Positions 8,502 through 17,467 of a stretch of DNA of 64,000 bases are shown one piece after another (the first letter of the stretch is position 1; every line of letters begins with the position of its first letter). Made by a program: the position numbers and the translations under genes. The stretch is from Chryseobacterium paludis (GTDB taxonomy: Bacteria > Bacteroidota > Bacteroidia > Flavobacteriales > Weeksellaceae), in the NCBI RefSeq assembly GCF_025403485.1, contig NZ_CP099966.1:1984001-2048000 (forward strand), read 5' to 3'. The notes under the pieces were generated by a model. That model worked only from the letters and a program-made list of their open reading frames with translations. It was not told the origin of the DNA and searched no databases.

Positions 8502-9674
8502 ATGAAAACATCACTATTAAGCATGAAAAGTGGCGTAGCAGCAGCTATGTTATTTTTAACGGGAATTGCCAATGCTCAAGTTTGGCAAACCACCGGAAAT
8601 CCGGGGATTACACCTGCTAATTATGTTGGTACCGTAGACGGAAGAGCTCTTTATCTAAGGACCAATGGAGCATCCTCTGACCCTAACCAGGCGCTCCTGA
8701 ACGAAGCAGGTTCTTTTATCGTGGAAACAACCAACAACACTAATGTTTCGAAAGCAAAAGGAAGTATTGTTGTAGGAATCTCTAATGTATTAGGAGCACA
8801 AGCTGCCAGTTCATTTGTTAGCGGATGGGCAAATAATCTTAGTAATGCAGGTGGGGCTAATGTTATAGGAGGCCAGGAAAATGTAGTAACCAACAACGCT
8901 GGAAAATCAGTTGCATTAGGATGGAAAAATACCATTAGAAATGCCAATCAGTTTGCACTGGGTGTTGGAATTGATCTTACAGAAGTATATTCCGGAGGAT
9001 TTGGAATTGATCTGATAGCGACCGGAAACCGGTCTTTTGTAATCGGAGCAGGGACTGGCGGAGCTAAATTAACGAACAACGTTCCATTCTCGATTATGCT
9101 GGGAATGTCAGCCAACTCAACCATGCTGATCAAAGACCAGAGTGTTGGTGTTCGTACGAATGCGCCTACTGCTAATTTTCATACGGTTGGAACAGTTCGT
9201 CACCAGGATCTTCCTGTTGGGAGTGGACGTGCTTTAGTGGTAGATCCTAATGGAAATGTTATGGTATCCAATACGGCATTAAACAAAATGGGTGCTTCGG
9301 ATGAAACGATCCAGAAATTAGAAGACCGCATTACAACTCTTGAAAATACCGTAGAAGAGCTCAAGCAACTTCTATTGAATAAAAACTCAATAACCGATGT
9401 TTCTTTGTCCGATGTTCCGACCTTGGGGCAGAATGTTCCGAATCCGACAAAAAATGAAACAAGCATTCGTTATTATCTTCCAAAAGATGTAAAAACGGCA
9501 TCGCTTGAAATTTATAGCATCTCGGGTCAGTTGGTGAAATCAGTTCCACTTCGTGAAAAGGGAAATGGCACGATCAGACTTTCAGGCTCTGACCTTCAGT
9601 CTGGCACTTATGTATACAAAATGACTGCAGATGGAAAAGTAACCGATGCTAAAAAATTGATCATGCAGGATTAA
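8502..9674 (+). CDS. Secreted protein with type IX secretion (T9SS type A) sorting domain
   Basis: The 390-residue protein has a signal peptide (about 1-25, ending NAQ). Residues 30-230 form a repetitive region with successive G-rich segments such as GSIVVGISN, NVIGGQENVV, KSVALGWKN and RSFVIGAGTG, resembling the head repeats of YadA-like/trimeric adhesins. A short coiled coil follows (IQKLEDRITTLENTVEELKQL, about 265-285). The last 80 residues are a T9SS sorting domain (LGQNVPNPTKNETSIRY, then YSISGQLVKS and SGTYVYKM). It should be exported by T9SS and attached to the cell surface. Bordered by a bidirectional terminator. Confidence 0.9.
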   Translation: MKTSLLSMKSGVAAAMLFLTGIANAQVWQTTGNPGITPANYVGTVDGRALYLRTNGASSDPNQALLNEAGSFIVETTNNTNVSKAKGSIVVGISNVLGAQAASSFVSGWANNLSNAGGANVIGGQENVVTNNAGKSVALGWKNTIRNANQFALGVGIDLTEVYSGGFGIDLIATGNRSFVIGAGTGGAKLTNNVPFSIMLGMSANSTMLIKDQSVGVRTNAPTANFHTVGTVRHQDLPVGSGRALVVDPNGNVMVSNTALNKMGASDETIQKLEDRITTLENTVEELKQLLLNKNSITDVSLSDVPTLGQNVPNPTKNETSIRYYLPKDVKTASLEIYSISGQLVKSVPLREKGNGTIRLSGSDLQSGTYVYKMTADGKVTDAKKLIMQD

Positions 9675-9702
9675 ATTCTTGATATATTATTTTTCAAAAA
9701 AG

Positions 9703-9736
9703 CGACTGACGGATTATTCGTCAGTCGTTTTTTTTT
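9703..9736. terminator. Bidirectional terminator
   Basis: A 9-base perfect stem CGACTGACG / CGTCAGTCG with a 7-base loop is followed by nine T. The opposite strand also has a T-rich tract after the stem, so it can stop both the T9SS gene and the convergent peptidase gene, whose stop codon overlaps the T run. Confidence 0.88.
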
Positions 9737-11948
9737 AGTTTTGTAAATTCTTTAGATTCTCCTCAAAATATCTTCTTACCGCATCGTTTACATAGCGCTC
9801 ACCTTCAATAAAATGATCTTCTCCCGGAAGTAAGATGAGGTCATATCTTTTTCCTGCTTTGGTCAGTGCATCGATCATCCGTATGGTTGTTGAAAGCGGT
9901 GCATTGATATCACTTGTCCCATGAATAAAAAGTAATTTCCCTTTCAGACGATCTGCCTGATTGGTATTGGTTCCAAATTCATAACCCTCCTTATTGTTTT
10001 CAGGTAAGTCCATATACGGTTCCATAATTTCGGCTCCTTCCGTTAATTCTCCGGGCGCTGATGCAATTCCTACTTTGTATAGATCAGGAGCTGCCAGCAT
10101 CGCACGAATCGCGAAATAACCACCCCAGGAATGTCCATAAATACCGACCCGCTTCATATCCATAAACGGGTATTTTTCTCCAAGCTGTCTAAATACAGCC
10201 ACACGATCTGCGATTTCATATTGACCAATTTTTCCATAAATGGCATCCTGGAAAGCTTTACTCCTTTCAACGGTTCCTCGTGTATCTATTACGATCGTAA
10301 TATAGCCTAACTGTGCCAATGCCTGTGCCCGGTTGGAAAGTCCTGTAGTGGGTCCGAATCTATAAGGCACCACATTGACAAATGGTCCGGCATATATAAA
10401 CTCGATCACCGGATATTTTTTTGTAGGATCGAAATCATAGGGTTTGTACATGATTCCGTACAGGTCAGTCGTCCCATCATCCGCTTTGGCAATAAAACTT
10501 TCAGGAGCATGAAATCCAATTTTTTGCAATCGGCTGATATCTGCGGTTTTCAGGTGCTGTACAAATTTTCCATCAGTGGTTCGCAGCTCAACCGATTGAG
10601 GCTGCTTCATACTGGAATAGAAATCTAAAAAATATTGACCGGATGGTGAAAACCGGGAATAGGTATGCGTTCCTTCCGCTGAGGTCAATTTTTTAAAGTT
10701 CTTTCCTTTCAGATCGACCCGGTATATATTCGTTGAATAGAGATTTTTTTCTGCGTTGGCCGTGAAATAAACCCAATCTTTAGCCTCATCTACCCGAATA
10801 ACCCCTGTAACAGGAAAATCTCCGGAAGTCAGCCTCCGGATCAGCTTTCCATTCATATCGTAAAGATACAGGTGTCGCCATCCGTCTCTTTCAGAAAGCC
10901 AGATAAAGGAATTGTTATTCTTTAATAGGGTAACCTGTCGGTTCCAGGTTTCCGTTAAAAAATCCAATCCGGCAACAAAGGTTTTGTTTTCTTCCAATAG
11001 GATCACCCGGCTCGTTCCGGTATCGGGATTGGCAGCCAGCAGTTCAAGTTTTCTCCCAAGACGATCCATGCGCATAAAAAGCACTTCTGAATTATCCTGT
11101 CTCCATCCTATCGGGAATGCATATTGTTGTGCGTTGGAACCTACCTCTATTTTGACTGCTTTCCCGGAAGTCACATCCAATACATACAACTCAGGAGTCT
11201 CAATAACACCTCCGGCTTTAGCGTAGACTGAATACTTTACTTTCTCTTCAGGTTTTGAATAATCTACCACAGGCAGATGATGAACTTTCCTGCCATCAAG
11301 TCTTTTTACAAAAATCTTTTTTCCATCCTTCGACCAACATCCATCTGTGATCGTCCAGGGATAATCATCTTTCCCATCAAAAGTAAGTTGCCTGGTTTGT
11401 TGGGTAAGAGGATCAACCAGCTCTATATTGTTATCTTTTATGGTAACGAACCACTGTTTATCCGGAGAAAGAATACTTGAAGGTGGTAATTTAACTTCCT
11501 CCTTTCCTTCTATCTGAACGATCTTATAATCTTTTAAACTTAACCGGAACTTTTTATTCTCAACAAAAAAGTCTGCAGCATTTTTATCTTCTAAAAAAGT
11601 AAAATCACTGAATGGAATGCCCTTAGTCTCCGGCTCTTTCTCAAGCAACGGCCTTAACACTTTCATTAAACGATCTCTATCAAAAAATACACGTTTTGTT
11701 TTTTGCTTTGGGTCTACCTCATAGATTATGGTGTTTTCAGGAGCTCCTGCCGCAAACCAAAAACGGTTTCCATCGGCGTACCAATGGGGACTGACATACA
11801 TATCCCGAATAAGACTCCGGAAATTCAGATAGCTTTCGTATCGTCCCCGACTGGTTATGGTATCGCTGATCTGTGCATCTGCAAAAGAGGTCAGAAAGAG
11901 CAGCATCAGGCTGATTTTCAAAATGAAATATTTACAACAAACTTTCAT
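9735..11948 (-). CDS. S9-family prolyl oligopeptidase / dipeptidyl peptidase IV-like protease
   Basis: I take the start at 11948, giving 737 residues, because it yields a normal signal peptide (KISLMLLFLTSFADAQ); a longer frame adds 17 residues before it. The first two thirds form the beta-propeller with DPP4-like repeats, and the C-terminal alpha/beta hydrolase carries the catalytic serine in GHSWGGY (about 607), aspartate in GTSDIN (about 677) and histidine in GEDHF (about 713). It should remove dipeptides from peptides in the periplasm or outside. It follows the MarR gene by 53 bases on the same strand. Confidence 0.92.
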   Translation of the reverse strand: MKVCCKYFILKISLMLLFLTSFADAQISDTITSRGRYESYLNFRSLIRDMYVSPHWYADGNRFWFAAGAPENTIIYEVDPKQKTKRVFFDRDRLMKVLRPLLEKEPETKGIPFSDFTFLEDKNAADFFVENKKFRLSLKDYKIVQIEGKEEVKLPPSSILSPDKQWFVTIKDNNIELVDPLTQQTRQLTFDGKDDYPWTITDGCWSKDGKKIFVKRLDGRKVHHLPVVDYSKPEEKVKYSVYAKAGGVIETPELYVLDVTSGKAVKIEVGSNAQQYAFPIGWRQDNSEVLFMRMDRLGRKLELLAANPDTGTSRVILLEENKTFVAGLDFLTETWNRQVTLLKNNNSFIWLSERDGWRHLYLYDMNGKLIRRLTSGDFPVTGVIRVDEAKDWVYFTANAEKNLYSTNIYRVDLKGKNFKKLTSAEGTHTYSRFSPSGQYFLDFYSSMKQPQSVELRTTDGKFVQHLKTADISRLQKIGFHAPESFIAKADDGTTDLYGIMYKPYDFDPTKKYPVIEFIYAGPFVNVVPYRFGPTTGLSNRAQALAQLGYITIVIDTRGTVERSKAFQDAIYGKIGQYEIADRVAVFRQLGEKYPFMDMKRVGIYGHSWGGYFAIRAMLAAPDLYKVGIASAPGELTEGAEIMEPYMDLPENNKEGYEFGTNTNQADRLKGKLLFIHGTSDINAPLSTTIRMIDALTKAGKRYDLILLPGEDHFIEGERYVNDAVRRYFEENLKNLQN

Positions 11949-12001
11949 GATATTGGTTTTTAGGTCTACAAATTTTGAATAAAAAATAATTGAAATCACG
12001 T

Positions 12002-12433
12002 TCAGCTTCTGCAGTTAGCGGTAATCTTATTGACCAGTTTTCTCAGCAGCTCAATCTCTTCTTCAGAAATCCCTTCAACAGCCGTTTTTCTGTTGATATC
12101 AACGATTGGCTGAACCTCGGTTAAAATAGTTTTCCCCTCTTCCGTAACGTTGAGGTTAAATCTCCGTCTATCCTCTTCAAAAGAGTCTCTTTTCAAAAAA
12201 TTCCTTTTCACTAAAAGTTCAATAATACGTGTCACTGAAGCATGATCTTTAAAAGCCCTGGCAGCAATTTCCTTTTGGGATATTCCGGGATTGTCGTGAA
12301 TGATACTTAAGATCAGTCCCTGATCAATCGTAATATCAAACCCTTTATCATTAATTCGCTTCTGGGCAAACTGACGATAGGATTTAATGGATTCTTCAAT
12401 GCTATAAAAAATGGTTTGTTCCGGTCTGGCCAT
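12002..12433 (-). CDS. MarR-family transcriptional regulator
   Basis: The likely start is 12433 (MARPEQTIFY), giving 143 residues; the longer frame adds an improbable hydrophobic run. The winged helix is visible as ISQKEIAARAFKDHASVTRIIELLVKRNFLKRD, followed by the wing (EEDRRRFNLNVTEEG). MarR dimers usually repress adjacent genes until a ligand binds. A palindrome overlaps its own promoter, which suggests autoregulation. The S9 peptidase gene lies 53 bases downstream and could be in the same unit. Confidence 0.9.
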   Translation of the reverse strand: MARPEQTIFYSIEESIKSYRQFAQKRINDKGFDITIDQGLILSIIHDNPGISQKEIAARAFKDHASVTRIIELLVKRNFLKRDSFEEDRRRFNLNVTEEGKTILTEVQPIVDINRKTAVEGISEEEIELLRKLVNKITANCRS

Positions 12434-12462
12434 GATTTTAAATTTAATTGATATACATATAA

Positions 12463-12500
12463 TTGATATATCAAATATATAAATAAAATTGATTTCCAAA
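12463..12500 (-). promoter_or_regulatory. Promoter of the MarR gene with overlapping operator palindrome
   Basis: On the minus strand TTTG (12497-12500) is separated by 17 bases from TATATTTG (12472-12479), matching the Bacteroidota -33/-7 pattern. The perfect palindrome TTGATATATCAA (12463-12474) overlaps the last bases of the -7 box and the expected start site. A half-site ATTGATATA lies just downstream. A MarR dimer bound here would block transcription. Confidence 0.65.
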
Positions 12501-12598
12501 CCTTTATCATTAAAAATTAATATTATTTTTTTGTAGAGGGAAAAAAGGATTATAAGAAAAGTCTAAGACACCATTACCCTAATGCCGGTAAAAGACCT

Positions 12599-13162
12599 CT
12601 ATTTTCTGTCACCCGCTGATGAGTCAATTTTACGGATATAGTCTTCAATAGGATATAAATTCATCGATTTTCTTCTTGAATTCACGTTGGCAGAATCCAG
12701 CAGATCATTAAAATAAACCTTTCCTTTTTCATCAACTGCATATTGAGTTCCATAAATTTGCTTTCTGTTATTGGCTAATTCAACTCTGTCAATCAGATAA
12801 GCCAATTGTCTTTTGTCAGCATCTCCTTTTTTAGCGGCTTCTTTCATTACAGGAAGATACTTCTCCATCACAGCCAATGTATTGGCATGTTGAATCACCG
12901 CAAACAAAGCCAGATTGGCATCATTCCCAATTTTATCTTTTCCTAACCAACCCAGGCTATCAATGATATGGGTAACGATGGTCAGATTTTTTGCATCAAT
13001 TGGATTCTGTTTTATGGGATCGTATATTGGGTTTCTATATTTCTGATCTTCTATTAAAACTTTTTCCAAACGGCTTTTTATAACCCCATAATCATTCGCC
13101 TTCTTTTTACATGAAGAAACTAGAAATACAACTAACACTGAAATAATATAGTATTTATTCAT
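12599..13162 (-). CDS. Lipoprotein of the DUF6624 type
   Basis: The start at 13162 gives a lipoprotein signal (MNKYYIISVLVVFLVSSC). The mature domain has the run LFAVIQHANTL, a later RQLAYLIDRV, and KQIYGTQYAVDEKG, a pattern I associate with the DUF6624 family, whose function is unknown. Length of 187 residues fits one such domain after the signal. It stands alone between a MarR gene and a long gap. No operon partner. Confidence 0.7.
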   Translation of the reverse strand: MNKYYIISVLVVFLVSSCKKKANDYGVIKSRLEKVLIEDQKYRNPIYDPIKQNPIDAKNLTIVTHIIDSLGWLGKDKIGNDANLALFAVIQHANTLAVMEKYLPVMKEAAKKGDADKRQLAYLIDRVELANNRKQIYGTQYAVDEKGKVYFNDLLDSANVNSRRKSMNLYPIEDYIRKIDSSAGDRK

Positions 13163-13646
13163 CGTAATGGTCTTAAAGTAAAAATATTTCAGCACCTATT
13201 ATCAGGCGTTTTTTTTCAGATCTTCTTCACGATCCCATAGATTGATTTCTGTTATCCTTTCTTTTTTAAAACAGAATGAATAGGGTGTAATATAAGTTTT
13301 GATGAATCTATATTCTACAACGGCTCACTTTGGTTTTGCCACTTCTGTATTAGAACTTCATCGAAATTAAGAAATAGAAATCTGATCAACAAGAATTTGT
13401 AATTTTTTTCTCACCTATTTTACTAATTGGTCGTAAAGCTTTCTAAAAAGAAAGGTAAACGAAAACTTCGGAGAAAAAGGTGAGAATCATTTAAAAGTAT
13501 TAACCTTAAAATCAACTACTTTAAGAATAGATATTACTTTATTTATTCTCTCCTAAAATAGAAAAAAATGACTTACTAAGAATTCAAATAGAAAAGCCAG
13601 CTTAATCACTTATACCACTCATTTTTCCACAAAGTAAAAATATTTT

Positions 13647-13676
13647 TTTGAAGTTTCAATGTTTTTATTATATTCG
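13647..13676 (+). promoter_or_regulatory. Candidate promoter for the glycine-rich lipoprotein gene
   Basis: TTTG (13647-13650) is followed after 18 bases by TATATTCG (13669-13676), one mismatch from TAnnTTTG. The gene starts 50 bases downstream. The rest of the 13163-13726 gap shows no gene or repeat that I can support. Confidence 0.4.
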
Positions 13677-13726
13677 CATCTTCAAAACAAAATAACTATT
13701 AATTTTAATTTCAAATTAACAATTTT

Positions 13727-14656
13727 ATGAGAAAAAATATCTTAAAAGCTTTAGGATTATTAACTATTCTAACATTCACAAATTGTTCAACGGATGGTTT
13801 ATCAAATCAAGATACCCCAACTTCCAAAACATCCGTAAGCACAGCTACATTAAAATCAAATCTTTCTTCATTCAACAAAAAATTTGTGTACAAAACAAAT
13901 GGTAATCTGGATAGCAAGAAATGGTGGCAATATGTTGGAATGGCAGCTGCAATAGCTGTCGGAGATGTTGGAGGAGCAGCAACCGGAGTCGCTGGTGTGC
14001 AAGTATTGGCGGGTGTTGTAGGTGCAGCGACGGCTGGTACAGGTTATGCTGTGGTTTCTGGAGTGGCAGGAGTTGTTGGTGCAGTAGGAGGATCTTATGC
14101 AGGATATTGTGGTTCAGGAGGACACTGCAGAGGTACTTTTAATGGAACTGGCGCAATGGGTACATCTGTTGTATATGACTTTCCTAAAGAGTATGATTAT
14201 ATAGAGAACTTTGGTGTATTACACAATGATGCTCTACAAAATGTTTATATGTCTGATAATAATGTGGATGAATTAACCTGGGTTGGTAATAATATTCCAA
14301 ATGTTAATGCAATAGACTATAACCTATTATATAATTCACCGGAATTCAAAGATTTAACCGGGAAAATAGCTGAAATCTCTGATAATTATAAAAATTCAGG
14401 ATACAAAGTAAATGTTCTACTTGATGGCTATAAGAATAGCAATATGATTACAGATAACAATTACGAAATACTGTCTTTATATTTTGATGCTGTTTTAAAA
14501 GTTCAGACTTTTGAAGATTATAAAGCAATCACTGATTATTATGTTGAAAAAGTAAATGAATCTGATTTGACTGCAAACGAAAAAGAAGCATTATATGCTG
14601 GATTTGCAGTATCAGTTCAAAGTTTTTATTACTGGTTAAATCTTGAAGTAAACTAG
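13727..14656 (+). CDS. Lipoprotein with long glycine/alanine-rich hydrophobic segment
   Basis: The 309-residue protein has a lipoprotein signal with the cysteine in FTNCSTDG (residue 20). Residues about 70-130 are rich in G, A and V with GxxxG-like spacing (GDVGGAATGVAGVQVLAGVV, then VVGAVGGSYAGYCGSGGHC), like glycine-zipper or bacteriocin-type membrane-inserting segments. The C-terminal 150 residues are polar and helical. I do not recognise the family. A 55-codon membrane protein gene starts two bases after its stop, so the two form an operon. Membrane insertion is an inference. Confidence 0.7.
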   Translation: MRKNILKALGLLTILTFTNCSTDGLSNQDTPTSKTSVSTATLKSNLSSFNKKFVYKTNGNLDSKKWWQYVGMAAAIAVGDVGGAATGVAGVQVLAGVVGAATAGTGYAVVSGVAGVVGAVGGSYAGYCGSGGHCRGTFNGTGAMGTSVVYDFPKEYDYIENFGVLHNDALQNVYMSDNNVDELTWVGNNIPNVNAIDYNLLYNSPEFKDLTGKIAEISDNYKNSGYKVNVLLDGYKNSNMITDNNYEILSLYFDAVLKVQTFEDYKAITDYYVEKVNESDLTANEKEALYAGFAVSVQSFYYWLNLEVN

Positions 14657-14657
14657 T

Positions 14658-14825
14658 ATGAATTTTAATATAACTTATAAAATAGTTTTTTGTTTTTTTC
14701 TAATTTCTCAATATGAGCAAGTTATGAATCAAAACAATTTTCTAGCTATTTTTACTTATATTTTATTATTACTCATTCTAGCAGTAGATATGCTCACTGA
14801 TATATATAAAATGTTTAAAAAATAA
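14658..14825 (+). CDS. Small membrane protein, 55 residues
   Basis: The ATG at 14658 lies one base after the stop of the lipoprotein gene. The product has two hydrophobic stretches (TYKIVFCFFLI and FLAIFTYILLLLILAV) and ends in a basic tail (YKMFKK). Tight coupling to the preceding gene and a terminator 66 bases downstream support it as a gene. Function is unknown; a companion or immunity role is possible but only a guess. Confidence 0.5.
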   Translation: MNFNITYKIVFCFFLISQYEQVMNQNNFLAIFTYILLLLILAVDMLTDIYKMFKK

Positions 14826-14890
14826 TTTTATTAGTGGATAATATCTTTTGAATTGTAAAAAATTTATAAGATAACTGCGATGTATATAGG

Positions 14891-14917
14891 AGGCTGCCCA
14901 AAGGCAGTCTCTTTTTT
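14891..14917 (+). terminator. Terminator after the lipoprotein/small membrane protein pair
   Basis: AGGCTGCC / GGCAGTCT forms an 8-base stem (one G:T) with loop CAAA, followed by C and six T. Confidence 0.75.
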
Positions 14918-14924
14918 ACTCGAT

Positions 14925-15254
14925 CTATTCTTCTTTACTGATCACATGATCAAACAAAAGCTCAGCAATATCTTTATCGGTCAAATCATTATGATCCGAA
15001 TTTTTGATTTGCTCAAGTACATTGATAAAATAAGGAAAACCAAATAAGCTATAATATCTTATCCCGTCCTTAACAAACTCAAGGCTGCCTTCTGTGGTCT
15101 CAATCTCAAAAAATGCCAGGTTATTATTTAATTCTAAAGGTTGCTCCATATAGACTTCAATAGCTTCAGAAGTCTGATCTAATGAGTGATCTTGACAAAA
15201 GTCTTTATAGGTACCTCCGTTGCGGAAGTAATTGATTAATTCTGATAAATTCAT
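14925..15254 (-). CDS. Unrecognised acidic protein, 109 residues
   Basis: The product is acidic, has no signal peptide and no membrane segment, and opens with SELINYFRNGGTYKDFCQDH. It ends in a helical stretch (LTDKDIAELLFDHVISKEE). I do not recognise a family; its size and composition resemble immunity-type proteins but no motif confirms that. It lies downstream of the XRE regulator, separated from it by a hairpin terminator. Confidence 0.6.
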   Translation of the reverse strand: MNLSELINYFRNGGTYKDFCQDHSLDQTSEAIEVYMEQPLELNNNLAFFEIETTEGSLEFVKDGIRYYSLFGFPYFINVLEQIKNSDHNDLTDKDIAELLFDHVISKEE

Positions 15255-15283
15255 GTTGTTTTATTCATTTCATTCTCCTTATC

Positions 15284-15312
15284 AAAAAATACCGCCTCGA
15301 TGAAGCAGTATT
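15284..15312 (-). terminator. Probable terminator of the XRE gene
   Basis: AATACCGC (15288-15295) pairs with GCAGTATT (15304-15311) through one wobble; on the minus strand the stem is followed by a T-rich tract. It lies between the XRE gene stop and the next start. Confidence 0.55.
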
Positions 15313-15348
15313 TATTTTTATGATCTATTCTCCTAAAATAGGAGCAGA

Positions 15349-15726
15349 TTATTTTTCTGATTTTAGTTTCTCAACTTCCTGTTTCAAAGCTTCAACTTGT
15401 TCTTTCAGGATTTTAATATAATCCTGTAGATTATCCATTATCTGATTTGGAACATTATAATAATTATTATTAAAGTTTATACTTGCAGAAGCTTCATCAT
15501 TAAAAGTTGAATTATCATTATTTATTACTGCATTAGATTGTTTTTCTTCTTTAATATCTTCCACTGGAACATCTAAAGCTTTAGCTAATTTTTCCCACTC
15601 ATCATCAAATATTTTGACATCTCCATTTTCTTTTCTGCAATAATTAGAAACATCCGTTGACAGGATGTTGGACATATATTCCTGAGTGTATCCTCTTTTC
15701 TTTCTTAGACTTCTTAGCTTTTCCAT
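15349..15726 (-). CDS. XRE-family helix-turn-helix protein with C-terminal coiled coil
   Basis: Residues 1-60 form the HTH (LRSLRKKRGYTQEYMSNIL, then KIFDDEWEKLAKALDVPVEDI). An Asn-rich linker follows, and the last 35 residues are a heptad-like coiled coil (DYIKILKEQVEALKQEVEKL). It is likely a DNA-binding dimer. It borders the restriction island and may regulate it, though no operator was identified. The 145-base gap to the Vsr gene has no other gene. Confidence 0.85.
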   Translation of the reverse strand: MEKLRSLRKKRGYTQEYMSNILSTDVSNYCRKENGDVKIFDDEWEKLAKALDVPVEDIKEEKQSNAVINNDNSTFNDEASASINFNNNYYNVPNQIMDNLQDYIKILKEQVEALKQEVEKLKSEK

Positions 15727-15871
15727 AGTGGTTGTGTTGTGCTTTGTACAAATATAGAGAAAATTATGGCTTTTAGTTGTGTAATACTTTGTATAGATTT
15801 ATTCTGGAGCATATAATACAATGTCATCATCAATTTATGAAAATAAAAAATCTAAATTAATTTATCAATAA

Positions 15872-16300
15872 CTAATTTCCATTATTATCTAATAGTATTT
15901 GATCAACCAAATTTGATAGTGTTTGTTCCTTATCCTTTCCCAGTTTACATTGCCATACTATTATAACCGACCACCCCATAGACTTCAAATCATTAATGTT
16001 TTGTTGATCCCTAATAATATTACTATTTATCTTATTCTCCCAAAAATCCTTTCTAGTTCCTGGTAATTTTGATTTTTTACAATTTTCATGCCCATGCCAA
16101 AAACAACCGTTTATAAAAATTATGGTTTTGTACTTGGGTAGAACAATATCTGGTTTACCAGGAAATCGTTTGTCGTTCTTTCTAAATCTAAATCCATACG
16201 CAAATAAGTACTTTCTAACCATAATTTCAGGTTTTGTTTCTTTCCCAGAAATTTTGGACATGATCTCAGAACGTTTTTCAGATGAAAATATATCAGGCAT
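15872..16300 (-). CDS. vsr: Very short patch repair endonuclease (Vsr)
   Basis: The 142-residue protein has the Vsr layout: RSEIMSKISGKETKPEIMVR at the start, the catalytic PDIVLPKY segment, and the zinc-site motif FINGCFWHGHENC. Vsr nicks beside T:G mismatches created when 5-methylcytosine deaminates. The cytosine methyltransferase that would create the need lies at 24595-25662. Length is normal. The HNH gene starts 49 bases away on the opposite strand. Confidence 0.95.
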   Translation of the reverse strand: MPDIFSSEKRSEIMSKISGKETKPEIMVRKYLFAYGFRFRKNDKRFPGKPDIVLPKYKTIIFINGCFWHGHENCKKSKLPGTRKDFWENKINSNIIRDQQNINDLKSMGWSVIIVWQCKLGKDKEQTLSNLVDQILLDNNGN

Positions 16301-16349
16301 TATTATATTTGTATATTATACTACAATTTAAGAATTAAATCAATCAAAT

Positions 16350-17345
16350 ATGTCAAAAGAAGAAACATCTAAAAATAACAGAAACTATTGGGTATTTAAA
16401 ACAATAGTAGAAAATACAGATCGTTCTTTTCAAACCATTGACAGCTATGGGGACAAATTAGAGGAATATTATAATTATGATAGCTTAGTCCCTAACTCAA
16501 AACAAATTAAAGCTGGTGATGTAGCCATCATGACAGACAAAAAAAAGATCTTAGGTTTCGTAATCATTGATCACGTAAATAGCCAATCAGGCACAAAAAT
16601 TGTCAGACGATGTCCAGTATGCCCAAGTACAACAATAGATGCGCGCAAAATCAGACTACCAAAATATCGTTGTAATAAGGGACATGAGTTTGAGCGTCCA
16701 GTTGAGGAAATAAGAAATGTTGAAAAATATACCGCAATATTTAATACTTTTATTCCTTGTAGAACCCAAGATAATAGTCTTAAACAACTTCGTCCTTTTT
16801 ACATTAGTGGATATAATCAAAATATGTCTATGCAACGATTAGCTCCTGACATCCTAGATTTTATTAATCAGATAGAAATCAAACTATTAAATGTAAGTTC
16901 AACTTTATCCCCCGAAGAGGCGTATTTAAGAGAAAATGAAAATTCTTATTTAAATAATGAAAAGGATGAGAGAGAAATTACTTTACGCGCTATAAAACTT
17001 CGCAGAGGGCAGCAAGATTTCAGAGATAAGCTACTTAAAAGATATAACAATACTTGTATAGTAACCGGTTGCAAAATAACTGCTATTCTAGAAGCAGCAC
17101 ACATCAATCCTTATCGCGGAGAAAAAGATAATCATCCAGAAAATGGTCTTTTACTTAGAGCCGATATACATACGTTATTTGATCTCAACCTAATTGGTGT
17201 AGACCCTCACACTCTAACTATTACAGTTTCAAACACTTTATTAAATACAGAATACGAAATATTCAAAAACAAAAAAATAATAATTGGAAAAGAAACACCT
17301 TCAAAAAACGCCTTATTTTCTAGATGGAATCTTTCTCACCATTAA
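16350..17345 (+). CDS. HNH endonuclease with N-terminal EVE/PUA-like domain and zinc ribbon
   Basis: The 331-residue protein has three parts. Residues 1-85 begin NYWVFKTI and include IKAGDVAIMTDKKKILGFV, resembling EVE/PUA-like readers of modified bases. Residues about 88-120 hold a CPVC...CNKGHEF zinc-binding pattern. The C-terminal part has the HNH_2-type core EAAHINPYRG (H near 250), HPENGLLLRADIHTLFD. Such architecture suits a nuclease acting on modified or specific DNA. It is the only rightward gene in the island and is divergent from vsr. The reader-domain call is less certain than the nuclease call. Confidence 0.8.
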   Translation: MSKEETSKNNRNYWVFKTIVENTDRSFQTIDSYGDKLEEYYNYDSLVPNSKQIKAGDVAIMTDKKKILGFVIIDHVNSQSGTKIVRRCPVCPSTTIDARKIRLPKYRCNKGHEFERPVEEIRNVEKYTAIFNTFIPCRTQDNSLKQLRPFYISGYNQNMSMQRLAPDILDFINQIEIKLLNVSSTLSPEEAYLRENENSYLNNEKDEREITLRAIKLRRGQQDFRDKLLKRYNNTCIVTGCKITAILEAAHINPYRGEKDNHPENGLLLRADIHTLFDLNLIGVDPHTLTITVSNTLLNTEYEIFKNKKIIIGKETPSKNALFSRWNLSHH

Positions 17346-17467
17346 TCTACAATAAAGTATTATCTGATGGTAAACTAGCTTAATAATTATTCAATTGGAA
17401 AAGGTAAGATAATTGATTTTGATGGTAAAATTACAAATAAGAGTAGAAAAATCCACTTTCAAAATAA

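Noticed and set aside
14891..15312. Possible attachment site at the edge of the accessory region
   Set aside because: The hairpins here are ordinary terminators; no tRNA, integrase or direct repeat pair was found.
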